A stretch of DNA of 64,000 nt from Actinomycetes bacterium (GTDB taxonomy: Bacteria > Actinomycetota > Acidimicrobiia > Acidimicrobiales > RAAP-2), in contig JAJYBR010000005.1 in assembly GCA_021778895.1 (NCBI GenBank), positions 1-64,000 on the forward strand. Reading direction: 5' to 3'. The notes beneath the pieces were generated by a model. The model searched no databases, had not been told where the DNA came from, and saw only the letters and a list, made by a program, of their open reading frames with translations. A program made the translations under genes and the position numbers. This document shows positions 45,297-55,340 of this stretch, one piece after another; position 1 is the stretch's first letter, and each line of letters opens with the position of its first letter.

Positions 45297-46816
45297 CGGG
45301 GCGGCCAGCCCGGGATCTCGCCGCGACCCGAGGGGAAGCGGACGTTCTTCGCCCGCACGAACTCGTGCATCGTCTCGGGCGCGTACTCGCGCCCGTAGCC
45401 CGAGGCCTTGACCCCACCGAAGGGCGAGCCGATGAAGGTGCGCCGGGTGTAGTTGTTGACGAACACCATCCCGACCTCCAGGCGCGCGGCCATCGCGGCC
45501 GCGGTGACCTCGTCGCGCGTGCAGATGGCGGCCGTCAGGCCGTAGAGCGAGTCGTTGGCCAGGGCCACGGCCTCGTCGTCGTCACGAAAGCGCGTCAGCG
45601 CGGCCACGGGTCCGAAGACCTCCTCGCGAAAGATCGTCATCTGGGGGTGCACGTCACCGAAGACGATCGGGGCGACGTAGTACCCGTCGCCCTCGCGGAC
45701 CTCGTCTGGCAGGTTCGCCTCGAACAGGACGGTCGCGCCCTCGGTGCGCGCGGTCGCGATGTAGCCCTCCACTCGCTCGCGCTGGCGCGCGTCGACCATC
45801 GGGCCGATGTCGGTCCCTTCGGCCAGCGGGTCCCCGATGACCAGGCGGCGGGCCGCGGCGACGAAGGCGGCCGCGAACTCGTCGTAGCGCTCGTCGGCCA
45901 CCAGGATGCGCGACGTCGAGGTGCAGGCCTCGCCCTGGTTGTAGAACATGCCCTCGATGGCGATGTCGACGGCCGAATCCAGATCAGCGTCGGCGCGCAC
46001 GATGAGGGCGTTCTTGCCGCCGAGCTCCAAGGTGACGTAAGTCAGGTTGGCCGCGGCGGCCGCCAGCACGCGGCGTCCCGTCGCGCTCGACCCGGTGAAG
46101 GTGACCCGCTCGACGCGCGGGTGGGCGACGAGGTGGGCGCCGGCCGCGAGGCCGCTCACCGCGTTGATGACCCCGGGGGGCAGGACCTCGTTGGCGATCT
46201 CGACCAGGCGCAGCACGGTGAGGGGCGCCTGGTCCCCGGGCTTCATCACCACGGTGTTGCCCACGGCCAGGGCCGGGGCCGCCTTCTTGGAGAAGTGGAT
46301 CGGGGGCCAGTTGAAGGGGAGGATCGCCGCCACCACGCCGTAGGGCTCGTAGACGACGCGGGCCTCGATGGGCCCCTGGTCGAGGATCTGGCCGCTCACG
46401 CTCTCGGCGATCCCGCCGTAGTAGTCGAAGGACGTGTGGCTCGAGACGACGTCGACGCGCAGGGCGTCGCGGCGGGGCTTGCCCATCTCGCGCGCCACCA
46501 GCTCGCCGAGCTCGTCGGCGTGGCGACGGATGTGCGCGGCCACCTCGCGCATCAGCCGGCCCCGCTCGCGCGGCGACATCGGGCGCCAGACCTCCTCGTA
46601 GGCGCGGCGCGCGTCGGCGACGGCCTCGTCCACCCGGGCCGCGGAGGCCGCCTCGACGTGGGCCAGCACCTTGCCCGTCGCCGCCTCGGTGACGGGGAAG
46701 GTCTCCGCGGACCCCACGTCGCAGAAGGCGCCGCCGATGAAGGCACCCCACAGCGGGCGGGCGGCCAGCAGCGCGTCGGTCGTGGCCGAGGCGGCCGGGT
46801 CACTGGTCACGGTCAT
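45293..46816 (-). CDS. Aldehyde dehydrogenase family protein
   Basis: ILPFNWPPIHFSKKAAPALAVGNTVVMKPG, TFTGSSATGRRV, LELGGKNALIV, YNQGEACTSTSRI. Confidence 0.93.
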   Translation of the reverse strand: MTVTSDPAASATTDALLAARPLWGAFIGGAFCDVGSAETFPVTEAATGKVLAHVEAASAARVDEAVADARRAYEEVWRPMSPRERGRLMREVAAHIRRHADELGELVAREMGKPRRDALRVDVVSSHTSFDYYGGIAESVSGQILDQGPIEARVVYEPYGVVAAILPFNWPPIHFSKKAAPALAVGNTVVMKPGDQAPLTVLRLVEIANEVLPPGVINAVSGLAAGAHLVAHPRVERVTFTGSSATGRRVLAAAAANLTYVTLELGGKNALIVRADADLDSAVDIAIEGMFYNQGEACTSTSRILVADERYDEFAAAFVAAARRLVIGDPLAEGTDIGPMVDARQRERVEGYIATARTEGATVLFEANLPDEVREGDGYYVAPIVFGDVHPQMTIFREEVFGPVAALTRFRDDDEAVALANDSLYGLTAAICTRDEVTAAAMAARLEVGMVFVNNYTRRTFIGSPFGGVKASGYGREYAPETMHEFVRAKNVRFPSGRGEIPGWPPR

Positions 46817-46829
46817 GGTTCCTCCGCTC

Positions 46830-47732
46830 TCATCTCGCGCGCCCCAGCACGACCTCGCCCACGCGCTCTTCCAGCCCGGCGAGCTCGGGATCGGGCAGGT
46901 AGCGCCGCCGCAGGTCGATCAGGGTGTGCAGGGCCGCCGGGTCGACGCGGCCGTCGAGGACGTAGCCGTGTCCCGGGTCGCACAGCACGCGGTAGTGGGC
47001 GTGGGCCTCCTCGGCGCTCAGCCCGAGCAGGTCCTCGGCCACGTCGATGACGTCGCGCTCGCGCGCCCCCGCGCGGATCTCGGCTGCGGTGGCGATCAGC
47101 GCGTCGGCCAGGCGCTCGCGTGCCGCGCGCTCGTCCGCGCTGCCTCCCGCCTGCGCAGCGAGCACGCCGCCGAGGTAGGGCCCGAGCTCGGCGACGGTCG
47201 CCACCAGGTGGGCCCCGGCGGTCGTCACGCGCTGGTCGTTGCCCGCGTTCACGATGGTCGCGGCACAGCGGCCGGCGAGCAGGGCGGCGGCGCGAGCCGG
47301 TGTCGAGCCGAGGGCCACCACCTCGTAGTCACCCGGGGCCGCGCCCCGCCGCTCGAGCAGCGCGTAGGCGACGAAGGCGAAGCCGGAGGTGGCCACGTCG
47401 ACACCGAGCGGCCCCTCCGCCAGGACCGACACGTCGCGCGCTCCGGGCGCTACCGCCAGAGCCAGCCCCAGCCCGCCGTCGAGGGCCGCGACGATCTCCA
47501 GGGATTGGCGCTGCCCGAGAGGATTGCGCGACAAGAAGTGGTAGGCGAGGACGTTGTCCGGGCTGGTGAAGACGGCCTCGTAGGCACCTGCGGCCAGCGA
47601 GGCGAACTGCTGGGGCGACGAGGTGACGGCGACCTCGGTGACGTCGAGTCCCGCGCGGGCCAGGCGCCCGTCGCGGCGCGCCACCTCGAGCAGCACCGAC
47701 GGCGTGAACGTCCCCAGTCGAAAGCCCCCCAT
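46830..47732 (-). CDS. NMT1/THI5-like substrate-binding-fold protein without obvious signal peptide
   Basis: FRLGTFTPSVLLEVARRDGRLARAGLDVTEVAVTSSPQQFASLAAGAYEAVFTSPDNVLAY; N-terminus MGGFRLGTF. Confidence 0.65.
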   Translation of the reverse strand: MGGFRLGTFTPSVLLEVARRDGRLARAGLDVTEVAVTSSPQQFASLAAGAYEAVFTSPDNVLAYHFLSRNPLGQRQSLEIVAALDGGLGLALAVAPGARDVSVLAEGPLGVDVATSGFAFVAYALLERRGAAPGDYEVVALGSTPARAAALLAGRCAATIVNAGNDQRVTTAGAHLVATVAELGPYLGGVLAAQAGGSADERAARERLADALIATAAEIRAGARERDVIDVAEDLLGLSAEEAHAHYRVLCDPGHGYVLDGRVDPAALHTLIDLRRRYLPDPELAGLEERVGEVVLGRAR

Positions 47733-47817
47733 CGGGTCATCCTGGCACGGCCGTCCCGCGCCGTCGACGCGCCCGGCTCTGGAAAGTTTTCAAGGGGGCC
47801 GCGGGTAGCGTGACGGC

Positions 47818-49926
47818 GTGACCGGCCCCGCCCTCGCTCGACCGCGGTGGTCCTGGCGCGCGGCCGCCCGCGAGGTGCTGCGCGTCGAGCGCCAGCAGAT
47901 CTCGCCGGTCACCGGCGCCATCACCGCCATCCCGGTCGCGGGGATCCTGGCCATCGGCCTAGCGACCGCGCCGGTCGGGCTGGCCATCGCGGCGGCCGTG
48001 GGCGCCGAGCTGATCGGCATCGTCTCGTTGACCGCCTCGCCCCGGCTCTCGGTGCCCCTGGCCCTGGCCGACGCGGCCGCGCTCGCCCTGAGCGCCTTCG
48101 TCGGCACCCTGAGCGTGGGCACCCCGTGGCTCCACGTCGCGCTGCTCGTGCCCCTCTGCTACGCCGCCGGCCTGCTGGTGGCGCTCGGCCAGACGCCCGC
48201 GGCCATCGGCACCCAGTCGATCATCGCCTTCCTCCTGCTCGGCCAGTTCGCCGGGTCGTGGGTGGCGGCGGCCCAGGTGGGCGCGGCGGTCGTCGTGGGC
48301 GCCGTCGGCCAGGTGCTGGCCCTGCTGGTCCTGCGCCTGCCCCCCTCCCTGCGCTACCAGCGCCTCCGCCTGGTGAACGCCGTGACCGCGGTCGCCACCT
48401 TGGCCCGGGGACCGGCGAGCGGCTCGGCGATCCCGGCGCTGCGGGTCCTCGATGAGGCCGAGGACGCGCTGAGCTCGCCCGCCCTCTTCGGGCGCAGCGA
48501 CGTGCGCGACCTGCGCGCGACGCTCGAACAGCTCAAGCGCGTGCGCCTCGAGCTCACCGCGCTGGCCGGGCTCCGCCTGCGCCTGCCCGGGTCCCCGGCC
48601 GCACACCCCGAGCTGGCCGCCGCCCGCGCGGCCGTCGCCGACGAGCTCGACGGGATCGCGGCCACGCTGCGCTCCGGGCGCGTGGCGCCCGCAGCGAGCG
48701 ACCCCGTCGCCGCCGCGCTGGCGCACCTCGGGACGGCCGAGACGCCCTTCGACGACGTCGTGGTCGCCCAGTACGTCGCGCACCTGCGCGCCCTGGCCGG
48801 CCAGCTGCGGGCCCTGCGCCTCGGGGCGGCCGAGGCCGTGAGCGAGGAGCGTCGGGCCTGGCACGTGTCACCGACCTGGCGGCGAGCCGAGCCGAGCGAC
48901 GCCCGCACGGCCGTCGCGGTCCTGCACGACGGTCTCTCCCTAAACACCAGTTCCGGTCGCCACGCGCTGCGCCTGGCGGTCGCCGTGCCGCTGGCGACCG
49001 CCATCGCGCTCGCCTTCCACCTGGCGCGCGGCTACTGGGTACCCTTCGCCGTGGCCGTCGTGCTACGCGCCGACTACGCCACCTTGTTGCGGCGTGGCTC
49101 GGGCCGCGTGGCCGGCACCGCGCTGGGTGCGGCCGGGGCGGCGCTGCTGATCGGTGTGCTGCGGCCCGACCTCGGCACCGATGTCCTCCTGGTCGCCCTG
49201 CTCGCCTGGGCGGCCTTCACCACCTGGACCGCGAGCTTCCCCCTCGGGGTGACCTTCATCACCGCGCTCGTCCTGGTGCTCCTGTCGACCTCACTGCCCG
49301 ATCCCTCGCGCACGGCGCTCGACCGCCTGGTCGACGTGGCTCTCGGGGGAGCGATCGCCGTCGCCAGCTACCTGGTGTGGCCGACCTCGGCCGAGGCCGG
49401 CGTGCGCGCGAGCCTCAGCGGCCTCTTCGCCGCCCTGCGGGCCTACCTGGCGGGCAGCATGCGTTTGGTCGCGGGTACCGGGGGGACACCCGAGAGCCTG
49501 TCGAGCGCCTCGCGCGCCGCCCGCGTCGCCTGGGGCCGCGCCGAGGCCGCCGTCGGCCGCTCGGTCGAGGAGCCCTCGTCCAGCCGCTTCGCCCCGGCGA
49601 GCGGGCGGGCCCTGCTGGCGGTCACCTTGCGGATCCTGCGCGCCACCCACGGGATGCGCCTCGGGGCCGAGCGCGGCGAGACGGCGCCGGACTGCCCCGG
49701 GCTCGACGCACTGGCCGCCGGGCTCGATGCGGCCCTCTCCCGCCTGGCGGCCCGCGTCGCCGGCCAGTCCGTGGCGCCGCCCCCGGCCAACCTGCGCCCG
49801 CTCTACGACCAGGCGGCCGTCACCCTCGAAGCGCGCGGGGGGACCGCGGGCCTGGTGAGCCACCTCGACGAGCTGGTCGACGCGCTCAACGCGGCCACCC
49901 GCATCGCCGACGAGGCCGTCGCCTAG
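47818..49926 (+). CDS. FUSC-family integral membrane protein (aromatic acid exporter-like)
   Basis: Two repeats of about 6 TM segments; RLAVAVPLATAIALAFHLARGYWVPFAVAVVLRADYATLLRRGSGRVAGTALGA. Confidence 0.8.
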   Translation: MTGPALARPRWSWRAAAREVLRVERQQISPVTGAITAIPVAGILAIGLATAPVGLAIAAAVGAELIGIVSLTASPRLSVPLALADAAALALSAFVGTLSVGTPWLHVALLVPLCYAAGLLVALGQTPAAIGTQSIIAFLLLGQFAGSWVAAAQVGAAVVVGAVGQVLALLVLRLPPSLRYQRLRLVNAVTAVATLARGPASGSAIPALRVLDEAEDALSSPALFGRSDVRDLRATLEQLKRVRLELTALAGLRLRLPGSPAAHPELAAARAAVADELDGIAATLRSGRVAPAASDPVAAALAHLGTAETPFDDVVVAQYVAHLRALAGQLRALRLGAAEAVSEERRAWHVSPTWRRAEPSDARTAVAVLHDGLSLNTSSGRHALRLAVAVPLATAIALAFHLARGYWVPFAVAVVLRADYATLLRRGSGRVAGTALGAAGAALLIGVLRPDLGTDVLLVALLAWAAFTTWTASFPLGVTFITALVLVLLSTSLPDPSRTALDRLVDVALGGAIAVASYLVWPTSAEAGVRASLSGLFAALRAYLAGSMRLVAGTGGTPESLSSASRAARVAWGRAEAAVGRSVEEPSSSRFAPASGRALLAVTLRILRATHGMRLGAERGETAPDCPGLDALAAGLDAALSRLAARVAGQSVAPPPANLRPLYDQAAVTLEARGGTAGLVSHLDELVDALNAATRIADEAVA

Positions 49927-51587
49927 CTGCCCGGACGCCCGGCCTCGGCGAGCACCGCGTCGACGCGGTCGGCCAGTCCCGCGTCGGTGCCCACGTCGTA
50001 GCCCGCACCCAGCGGGGCGAGCAGCCACTGGGCGGTGGCGACCCGTCCGGCGCGCGCCAGCAGCGCGGCCTCGGCGCACACCCCGAGCCGGTCGAGGTGG
50101 TCGCGCCCGTGCCAGGCGGCGTGCTCGGCGTCGCTGCGGCACCGCGCGAGGCCGGCGAGTGCCGGGGCCATCTGCTCGTCGATGGCCGCGGCGAGCGGCG
50201 TGCCGGCCGCCGCCTGACGCACCAGGTCGGCCGCGGGCTCGAGCAGCTCGAGGCGCTTCAGGTCGTTCATCACCTGGGCGGCCAGCACGTTGTGGGTGCC
50301 CTCCCAGGACTCGTAGACGATGGCGTCGCGGTAGAGGCGCGGCAGGATGCTGAACTCCTCGATCGTCCCGTTGCCCCCCAGGACCTCGATGGCGTCGCGC
50401 ACCGCAGACGTCGCCTGGCGCGACGCCAGGTACTTGGCGACGTTGACCCAGAAGCGGTGCGCAGCGACCGTCGCCGGGTCGGTCGCGCCCGCGTCCAGGC
50501 GGTCCTCGAGGTCGGTCAACGCCATCACCAGGGCGAGGGACCCGTCGGCCTGCGCGCAGATCGCGGCCAGCAGGCGGCGCAGCGACCCGAACTCCTCGAT
50601 GCGCTGGCCGAAGGCCTCGCGGTGGTGGGCGTAGGCGACGGCCTCGCGCCGGGCCCGCCGGGCCAGGCCGGCCGAGCCCACGGCCGTCATCCAGCGCGAG
50701 GTGTTGAGCACGATGCCGACCGCCGTGCGGATCCCGTCGGACAGCGCCCCGATGGGCCAGGCCACCGCTTCGGTGAAGTCGATCTCGCCCGAGGCCAGCC
50801 CGCGGGTGCCCAGCTTGTCCTTCAGGCGCCGTAGCCGGAAGCCGTTGGGCCGCCCGTCGATCTCGCGGGGCACCACGAAGCTGCCCAGTCCCGCTGTCCC
50901 TGCGGCGCCGCCGGCCACGCGCGCGGTGACGAAGAACTGGTCGGCGTCGGCGACCGAGCAGAACCACTTCTCCCCGCTGATGCGGAAGAGGTCGCCGTCG
51001 GGCGTGGCGACGCAGGCGTTGGCCCCCACGTCGGACCCCCCCTGGACCTCGGTCAGGAACTGCGCACCGCGCGCCGCGCGCGCGTAGTCGGGATCGAGCA
51101 GCGCGGGCAAGAAGCGCTCGCGCACGTCGTCGCTCGCCCGGCGGCGCAGCGCGCGGGCCAGGCCGATCGTGCAGGTCGCCGGGCAGGCGTGGCCGGCCTC
51201 CCCCTCGAGCGACAGCAGGAGCAGGAGGGTCGCCTGCTCGAAGGCCCGGCCCGCCTCGCCGCTGTGGGCGACGACCCGGCTGGCCCACACCGCGGCGCCC
51301 GCCTCGTGATAGCCGGGGTCGAACTCGACCGCGTCGATGCGCTCGCCCAACCCGTCGTAGGGGACGTGCTCGGGGTCGTGGCGCCGGTCGTAGCGCGCGG
51401 CGCGCGGGGCGATCACCGCGGTGACGTCGCGGGCGAAGGCCGCGGCCGTCGCGTCCAGGGCGGCGCGCCGGTCGCCGTCGACGTAGAGGTCCAGCAGATC
51501 GGCGAGGAGCCGGTCGTCGCTGTAGGGGTCCGCGGGCAGCTCGTCGCGCCAGGCGCGCAGGGCCTGGCGAGCCGTGTCGTAGGTCAT
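49923..51587 (-). CDS. Acyl-CoA dehydrogenase family protein
   Basis: QFLTEVQGGSDVGAN, FRISGEKWFCSVADADQFFVTARV, KDKLGTRGLASGEIDF, EVLGGNGTIEEFSILPRLYRDAIVYESWEGTHNVL. Confidence 0.92.
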   Translation of the reverse strand: MTYDTARQALRAWRDELPADPYSDDRLLADLLDLYVDGDRRAALDATAAAFARDVTAVIAPRAARYDRRHDPEHVPYDGLGERIDAVEFDPGYHEAGAAVWASRVVAHSGEAGRAFEQATLLLLLSLEGEAGHACPATCTIGLARALRRRASDDVRERFLPALLDPDYARAARGAQFLTEVQGGSDVGANACVATPDGDLFRISGEKWFCSVADADQFFVTARVAGGAAGTAGLGSFVVPREIDGRPNGFRLRRLKDKLGTRGLASGEIDFTEAVAWPIGALSDGIRTAVGIVLNTSRWMTAVGSAGLARRARREAVAYAHHREAFGQRIEEFGSLRRLLAAICAQADGSLALVMALTDLEDRLDAGATDPATVAAHRFWVNVAKYLASRQATSAVRDAIEVLGGNGTIEEFSILPRLYRDAIVYESWEGTHNVLAAQVMNDLKRLELLEPAADLVRQAAAGTPLAAAIDEQMAPALAGLARCRSDAEHAAWHGRDHLDRLGVCAEAALLARAGRVATAQWLLAPLGAGYDVGTDAGLADRVDAVLAEAGRPGS

Positions 51588-51712
51588 GGGGGCAGTATCG
51601 TCGCCGCCGGCGCGACGCGCCATTCGCGGGCGTCTGAGAGTTCCTCAGCCACGCGAGAGAACCTTGCGGCAGTTCTTCCCTGGCTCTTAGGCAGCCTCGA
51701 TACCGTTCCTGC

Positions 51713-53104
51713 GTGACTGCGGCCCCGACGACCCACGAGACCCGTCCCGTGTGGGCACGGCCCGCCTCGTCACGCCCCCGGCGCACCCCCCAGCCGCGAC
51801 CGGCCGTGGTGCGCGGCCTGGTCGCCGTGGCCCTGGTCGGTCTGGTCGCGGTCATCGCGCTGGCCCTGTCGGGCGAGAACGCGGCCAGCCTGGCCGCGCC
51901 GGGGGGCTGGTTCCTGGCGGTCGCGCGCCTGTGCGGGCTGATCGGCAGCTACCTCCTCGTCTTCCAGGTCGTCCTGATGGCGCGCGTCCCGGCCCTCGAG
52001 CGCGCCGTCGGCCAGGACCGGCTGTCGCGCTGGCACCGCCGGCTCGGACCCTGGCCCGTGTCGCTCATCTCGCTCCACGTGGTCTCGGTCGTCTTCGGCT
52101 ACGCGGCCATGGACCACACCAGCCCGCTGCACCAGGTGATGGCCTTCGTGCTGCACTACCCGGACATCCTGGCCTCGATGGTCGGCTTCGCCCTCCTGGT
52201 GATGGCGGCCGTCTCCTCGCACCACCTGGCCCGCCAGCGCCTGCGCTACGAGACCTGGTGGGCGGTCCACGTGTACGTGTACCTGGCCCTGGTCCTGGCC
52301 TTCTTCCACCAGATCCGCGTCGGCATCCCCTTGATCACCCACGCCCTGGCCCGCGACGCCTGGATCGGGCTGTGGGCCCTCCTCGCCGTCACGGTGATCG
52401 CCGGGCGCGTGGTACTGCCGGCGTGGCGCAACGCGCGCCACCAGCTGCGCCTGGCCGAGGTGTCCGAGGTCGCCCCCGGGGTGACCAGCCTCACGCTGCG
52501 CGGGCGGCACCTCGAGGACCTGGCGGTCGCGGGCGGCCAGTTCTTCCAGTGGCGCTTCCTCGCCCCGGGCCTGTGGTGGCACAGCCACCCCTACTCGCTC
52601 TCGGCCCTGCCCCAGCCGCCCTACCTGCGCGTGACCGTCAAGACCCTGGGCGACCAGTCCCAAGCCCTCACCCACCTGCGCCCCGGCACCCGGGTGCTGG
52701 CCGAGGGTCCCTACGGCGCCTTCACGCACCACCACCTGGTCACCCGGCGCGCCGTCCTGGTGGGCGCGGGCGTCGGGGTCACCCCGGTGCGGGCCCTCCT
52801 CGAGGACCTCCCCCGCGACGTCACCGTCACCGTGATCCAGCGCGCCTCGCGCGAAGAGGAGCTGGTCCACGGCGAGGAGATCGCCGCGCTGGTGGGAGCC
52901 CGCGGCGGCCAGTACCACGAGCTCGTGGGCCCGCGCACCAAGGTGCGCCTCGACGCGCGGACCCTGCGCCGCCTGGTGCCCGACATCGCCCAGCGCGACC
53001 TCTACGTGTGCGGTCCGGCCGGATTCACCAACGCGGTCATCGAGGCCGCGGGACGCGCCGGGGTGGCTCCCGAGCGCGTCCACCTCGAGGCCTTCGCGTT
53101 CTAG
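51713..53104 (+). CDS. Ferric reductase-like transmembrane / FAD-NAD(P) oxidoreductase
   Basis: TM domain with paired His; FAD motif HPYSLSALPQPPYLRVTVK, GVGVTPVRALLEDL, YVCGPAGFTNAVIEAA. Confidence 0.88.
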   Translation: MTAAPTTHETRPVWARPASSRPRRTPQPRPAVVRGLVAVALVGLVAVIALALSGENAASLAAPGGWFLAVARLCGLIGSYLLVFQVVLMARVPALERAVGQDRLSRWHRRLGPWPVSLISLHVVSVVFGYAAMDHTSPLHQVMAFVLHYPDILASMVGFALLVMAAVSSHHLARQRLRYETWWAVHVYVYLALVLAFFHQIRVGIPLITHALARDAWIGLWALLAVTVIAGRVVLPAWRNARHQLRLAEVSEVAPGVTSLTLRGRHLEDLAVAGGQFFQWRFLAPGLWWHSHPYSLSALPQPPYLRVTVKTLGDQSQALTHLRPGTRVLAEGPYGAFTHHHLVTRRAVLVGAGVGVTPVRALLEDLPRDVTVTVIQRASREEELVHGEEIAALVGARGGQYHELVGPRTKVRLDARTLRRLVPDIAQRDLYVCGPAGFTNAVIEAAGRAGVAPERVHLEAFAF

Positions 53105-53114
53105 GAGGTTGGGC

Positions 53115-53600
53115 ATGCGACGCGCTCCCTGGGTCCTGGCCGGCACCGTGGCCGGACTGGTCGGCATCCTCTCGTTCCGCTCGAGCCCCCAGAAGGTGAC
53201 CCTCTCGACCCTGCCGACGACCGCGTCCCCCGCTGCGGCCACAAGCACGTCGGGTGGCAACGCGACGGGGGGGACTGCCGGGCCGTCGGCCCCCGCGACG
53301 ACCGCCAGCAGTGGTGGCGTCGTCAGCGCGACCGGGCCGCAGGTCAACTACTTCTACGGCGTGCTCTCGGTGCGCGTGACGGCCGCGGGCGGCCACATCA
53401 CCAAGATCGCCATCGCCTCGCTGAGCGACGGCGCCTACGCCTACTCCCACTACGTCGACAGCGTCTCGCTGCCCATGCTGATCAAGCAGGCCATGGCCGC
53501 CCAGAACGCCAAGATCCAGGGCGTCTCGGGGGCTAGCTACACCAGCGCGGGCTTCGCCCAGTCGCTCCAGGGAGCTCTGAGCTCCCTCAAGCTGTCGTGA
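53115..53600 (+). CDS. Exported FMN-binding domain protein
   Basis: AGGAGG SD; N-terminal signal/anchor; Thr-rich linker; FMN-attachment motif SGASYT. Confidence 0.85.
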   Translation: MRRAPWVLAGTVAGLVGILSFRSSPQKVTLSTLPTTASPAAATSTSGGNATGGTAGPSAPATTASSGGVVSATGPQVNYFYGVLSVRVTAAGGHITKIAIASLSDGAYAYSHYVDSVSLPMLIKQAMAAQNAKIQGVSGASYTSAGFAQSLQGALSSLKLS

Positions 53601-54373
53601 GCGGCACCTGGCACCGCCGCGTCGAGGCGATGGGGACGACTGTGACCCTCGACCTGTTCGGCGAGGGACTCGACGACGTGGTCGACGGCCTGGCGGCACG
53701 CGCGGCTGCGACGCTGCGCGAGATCGACCGGGTCTTCTCCACCTACCGCGACCAGAGCCCCCTGAGCCGCCTGCGCCGGGGCGAGGCGACCTTGGCCGAG
53801 ATGCCCCCCGAGGTGCCGAACGTCCTGGACGCCTGCCGCGAAGCCCATCGCCTCTCGGGCGGCTGGTTCGATCCCTGGCACCTCCCCGGGGGTGTCGACC
53901 CGACCGGCTACGTCAAGGGGTGGGCCGCCGGACGCGCCCTCGCGAACCTGCGCCACCCGCGGGTCACGGGGGCCCTGGTCAACGCCGCGGGCGACCTGGC
54001 GTCCTTCGGGGACCTGGACGGGGAGCCCTTCCGCATCGGCATCGCCGCCCCGCGCGACCCCGGAGCGCTCTTCGGCGTGGTGAGGCTGACCGGCGCCCTC
54101 GCCACCTCGGGGACCGCCCAGCAGACCGGGCACCTGATCGACCCCTTCACCGGTGTCCCGGGCGCCCGGGTCCCCTCGGCCAGCGTCGCCGGACCCGATC
54201 CGGGGATCTGCGACGCCCTGGCGACGGCCCTGGCGATCGGGGGCGACGACGTGCTCGCGCGCCTCGAGCGACTCACCGACTACGAGGGCCTCCTCATCGA
54301 CGACGCCGGCCACTGGCGGGCGACGTCGCGCTTCCCCTGGGTCGAGGCGCCCCGCACCCGCCTCAGTCGCTGA
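53597..54373 (+). CDS. apbE: FAD:protein FMN transferase ApbE
   Basis: MGTTVTLDLFGEG, STYRDQSPLSRL, GYVKGWAAGRAL, NAAGDLASFG, TSGTAQQTGHLIDPFTG. Confidence 0.92.
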   Translation: MSGTWHRRVEAMGTTVTLDLFGEGLDDVVDGLAARAAATLREIDRVFSTYRDQSPLSRLRRGEATLAEMPPEVPNVLDACREAHRLSGGWFDPWHLPGGVDPTGYVKGWAAGRALANLRHPRVTGALVNAAGDLASFGDLDGEPFRIGIAAPRDPGALFGVVRLTGALATSGTAQQTGHLIDPFTGVPGARVPSASVAGPDPGICDALATALAIGGDDVLARLERLTDYEGLLIDDAGHWRATSRFPWVEAPRTRLSR

Positions 54374-55340
54374 GCGCCTTGGCGATGGTGGTGGCGATCC
54401 GCTCGACCGAGGGGATCGCCAGGTCCTCGAGGGCGTCGGCCGCCGGCAGGGGGATGTGCGGCGTGGTGATGCGCACGATCGGGCCGTCGAGGTCGTAGAA
54501 GATCTCCTCGGTGACGACGGCGGCGATCTCGGCGCCCCAGCCGAGCACCCGCGGGTTCTCCTCCACCGTGAACAGGCGCCCGGTGCGGGCGACCTCGCGC
54601 AAGATGGTGGCCGTGTCGAGCGGGATGAGCGAGCGCACGTCGATCACGGTCACCGAGATCCCCTCGCCAGCCAGGCGCTCGGCGGCCGCCAGGGTCCGCG
54701 GGACCATCGAGCCCAGGGCCAGCACCGTCGCGTCGTCGCCGCTGCGCAGCACGCGCGCCGTGCCCAGGGCGTCGACGATCTCGCCGTCGGGCACGTCCAT
54801 CTTGGTCGGGTAGAGGGCCTTGGCCTCGAGGAACACCACGGGGTCCGGGTCACGCACGGCCGCGGCCATCAGGCCGATGACGTCGCGGGCACTCGAGGGG
54901 ACGACCACCTTGAGACCGGGGATCATCATCGCCCAGTTCTCGACGCTCTGGGAGTGCTGGGCCCCGAAGCGCAGGCCGCCGCCGTTGCCCGAGCGGATGA
55001 CCAAGGGGAACGACACCTGGCCGTCGGTCATGTAGCGGCTCTTCGCGATCTCGTTGACCACGATGTCCCAGCACACCGCGAAGAAGTCCGAGAACATGAT
55101 CTCGGCGATGGGCCGCAGGCCCGTCATCGCCGCGCCCATCGCGGCCCCGAGGATGGCCTGCTCGCTGATGGGCGTGTCGCGCACGCGCTGGGGGCCGAAC
55201 TCGTCGAGCAGGCCGACGGTCCCCTTGAAGACGCCACCGGCCGCGGCCACGTCCTCACCCAGCATCACGACCGCCGGGTCGCGGCGCATCTCTTGGGCGA
55301 TGCCTCGCGCGATGGCCTCTCGAAACGTCAGTTGCGCCAT
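54363..55340 (-). CDS. 2-oxoacid (pyruvate/acetoin-type) dehydrogenase E1 beta
   Basis: LTFREAIARGIAQEMRRDPAVVMLGEDVAAAGGVFKGT, DTPISEQAILGAAMGAAMTGLRPIAEIMF, HSQSVENWAMMIPGLKVVVPS. Confidence 0.92.
   Translation of the reverse strand: MAQLTFREAIARGIAQEMRRDPAVVMLGEDVAAAGGVFKGTVGLLDEFGPQRVRDTPISEQAILGAAMGAAMTGLRPIAEIMFSDFFAVCWDIVVNEIAKSRYMTDGQVSFPLVIRSGNGGGLRFGAQHSQSVENWAMMIPGLKVVVPSSARDVIGLMAAAVRDPDPVVFLEAKALYPTKMDVPDGEIVDALGTARVLRSGDDATVLALGSMVPRTLAAAERLAGEGISVTVIDVRSLIPLDTATILREVARTGRLFTVEENPRVLGWGAEIAAVVTEEIFYDLDGPIVRITTPHIPLPAADALEDLAIPSVERIATTIAKALSD

Noticed and set aside
43562-47050. 1162-aa plus-strand ORF
   Set aside because: Crosses the methyltransferase, MFS and (antisense) ALDH genes in another frame; Arg/Gly/His-rich composition; an artefact of high GC3.
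49291-51855. 854-aa minus-strand ORF
   Set aside because: Out of frame with the clear acyl-CoA dehydrogenase and antisense to FUSC; low-complexity Arg/Gly/Pro.
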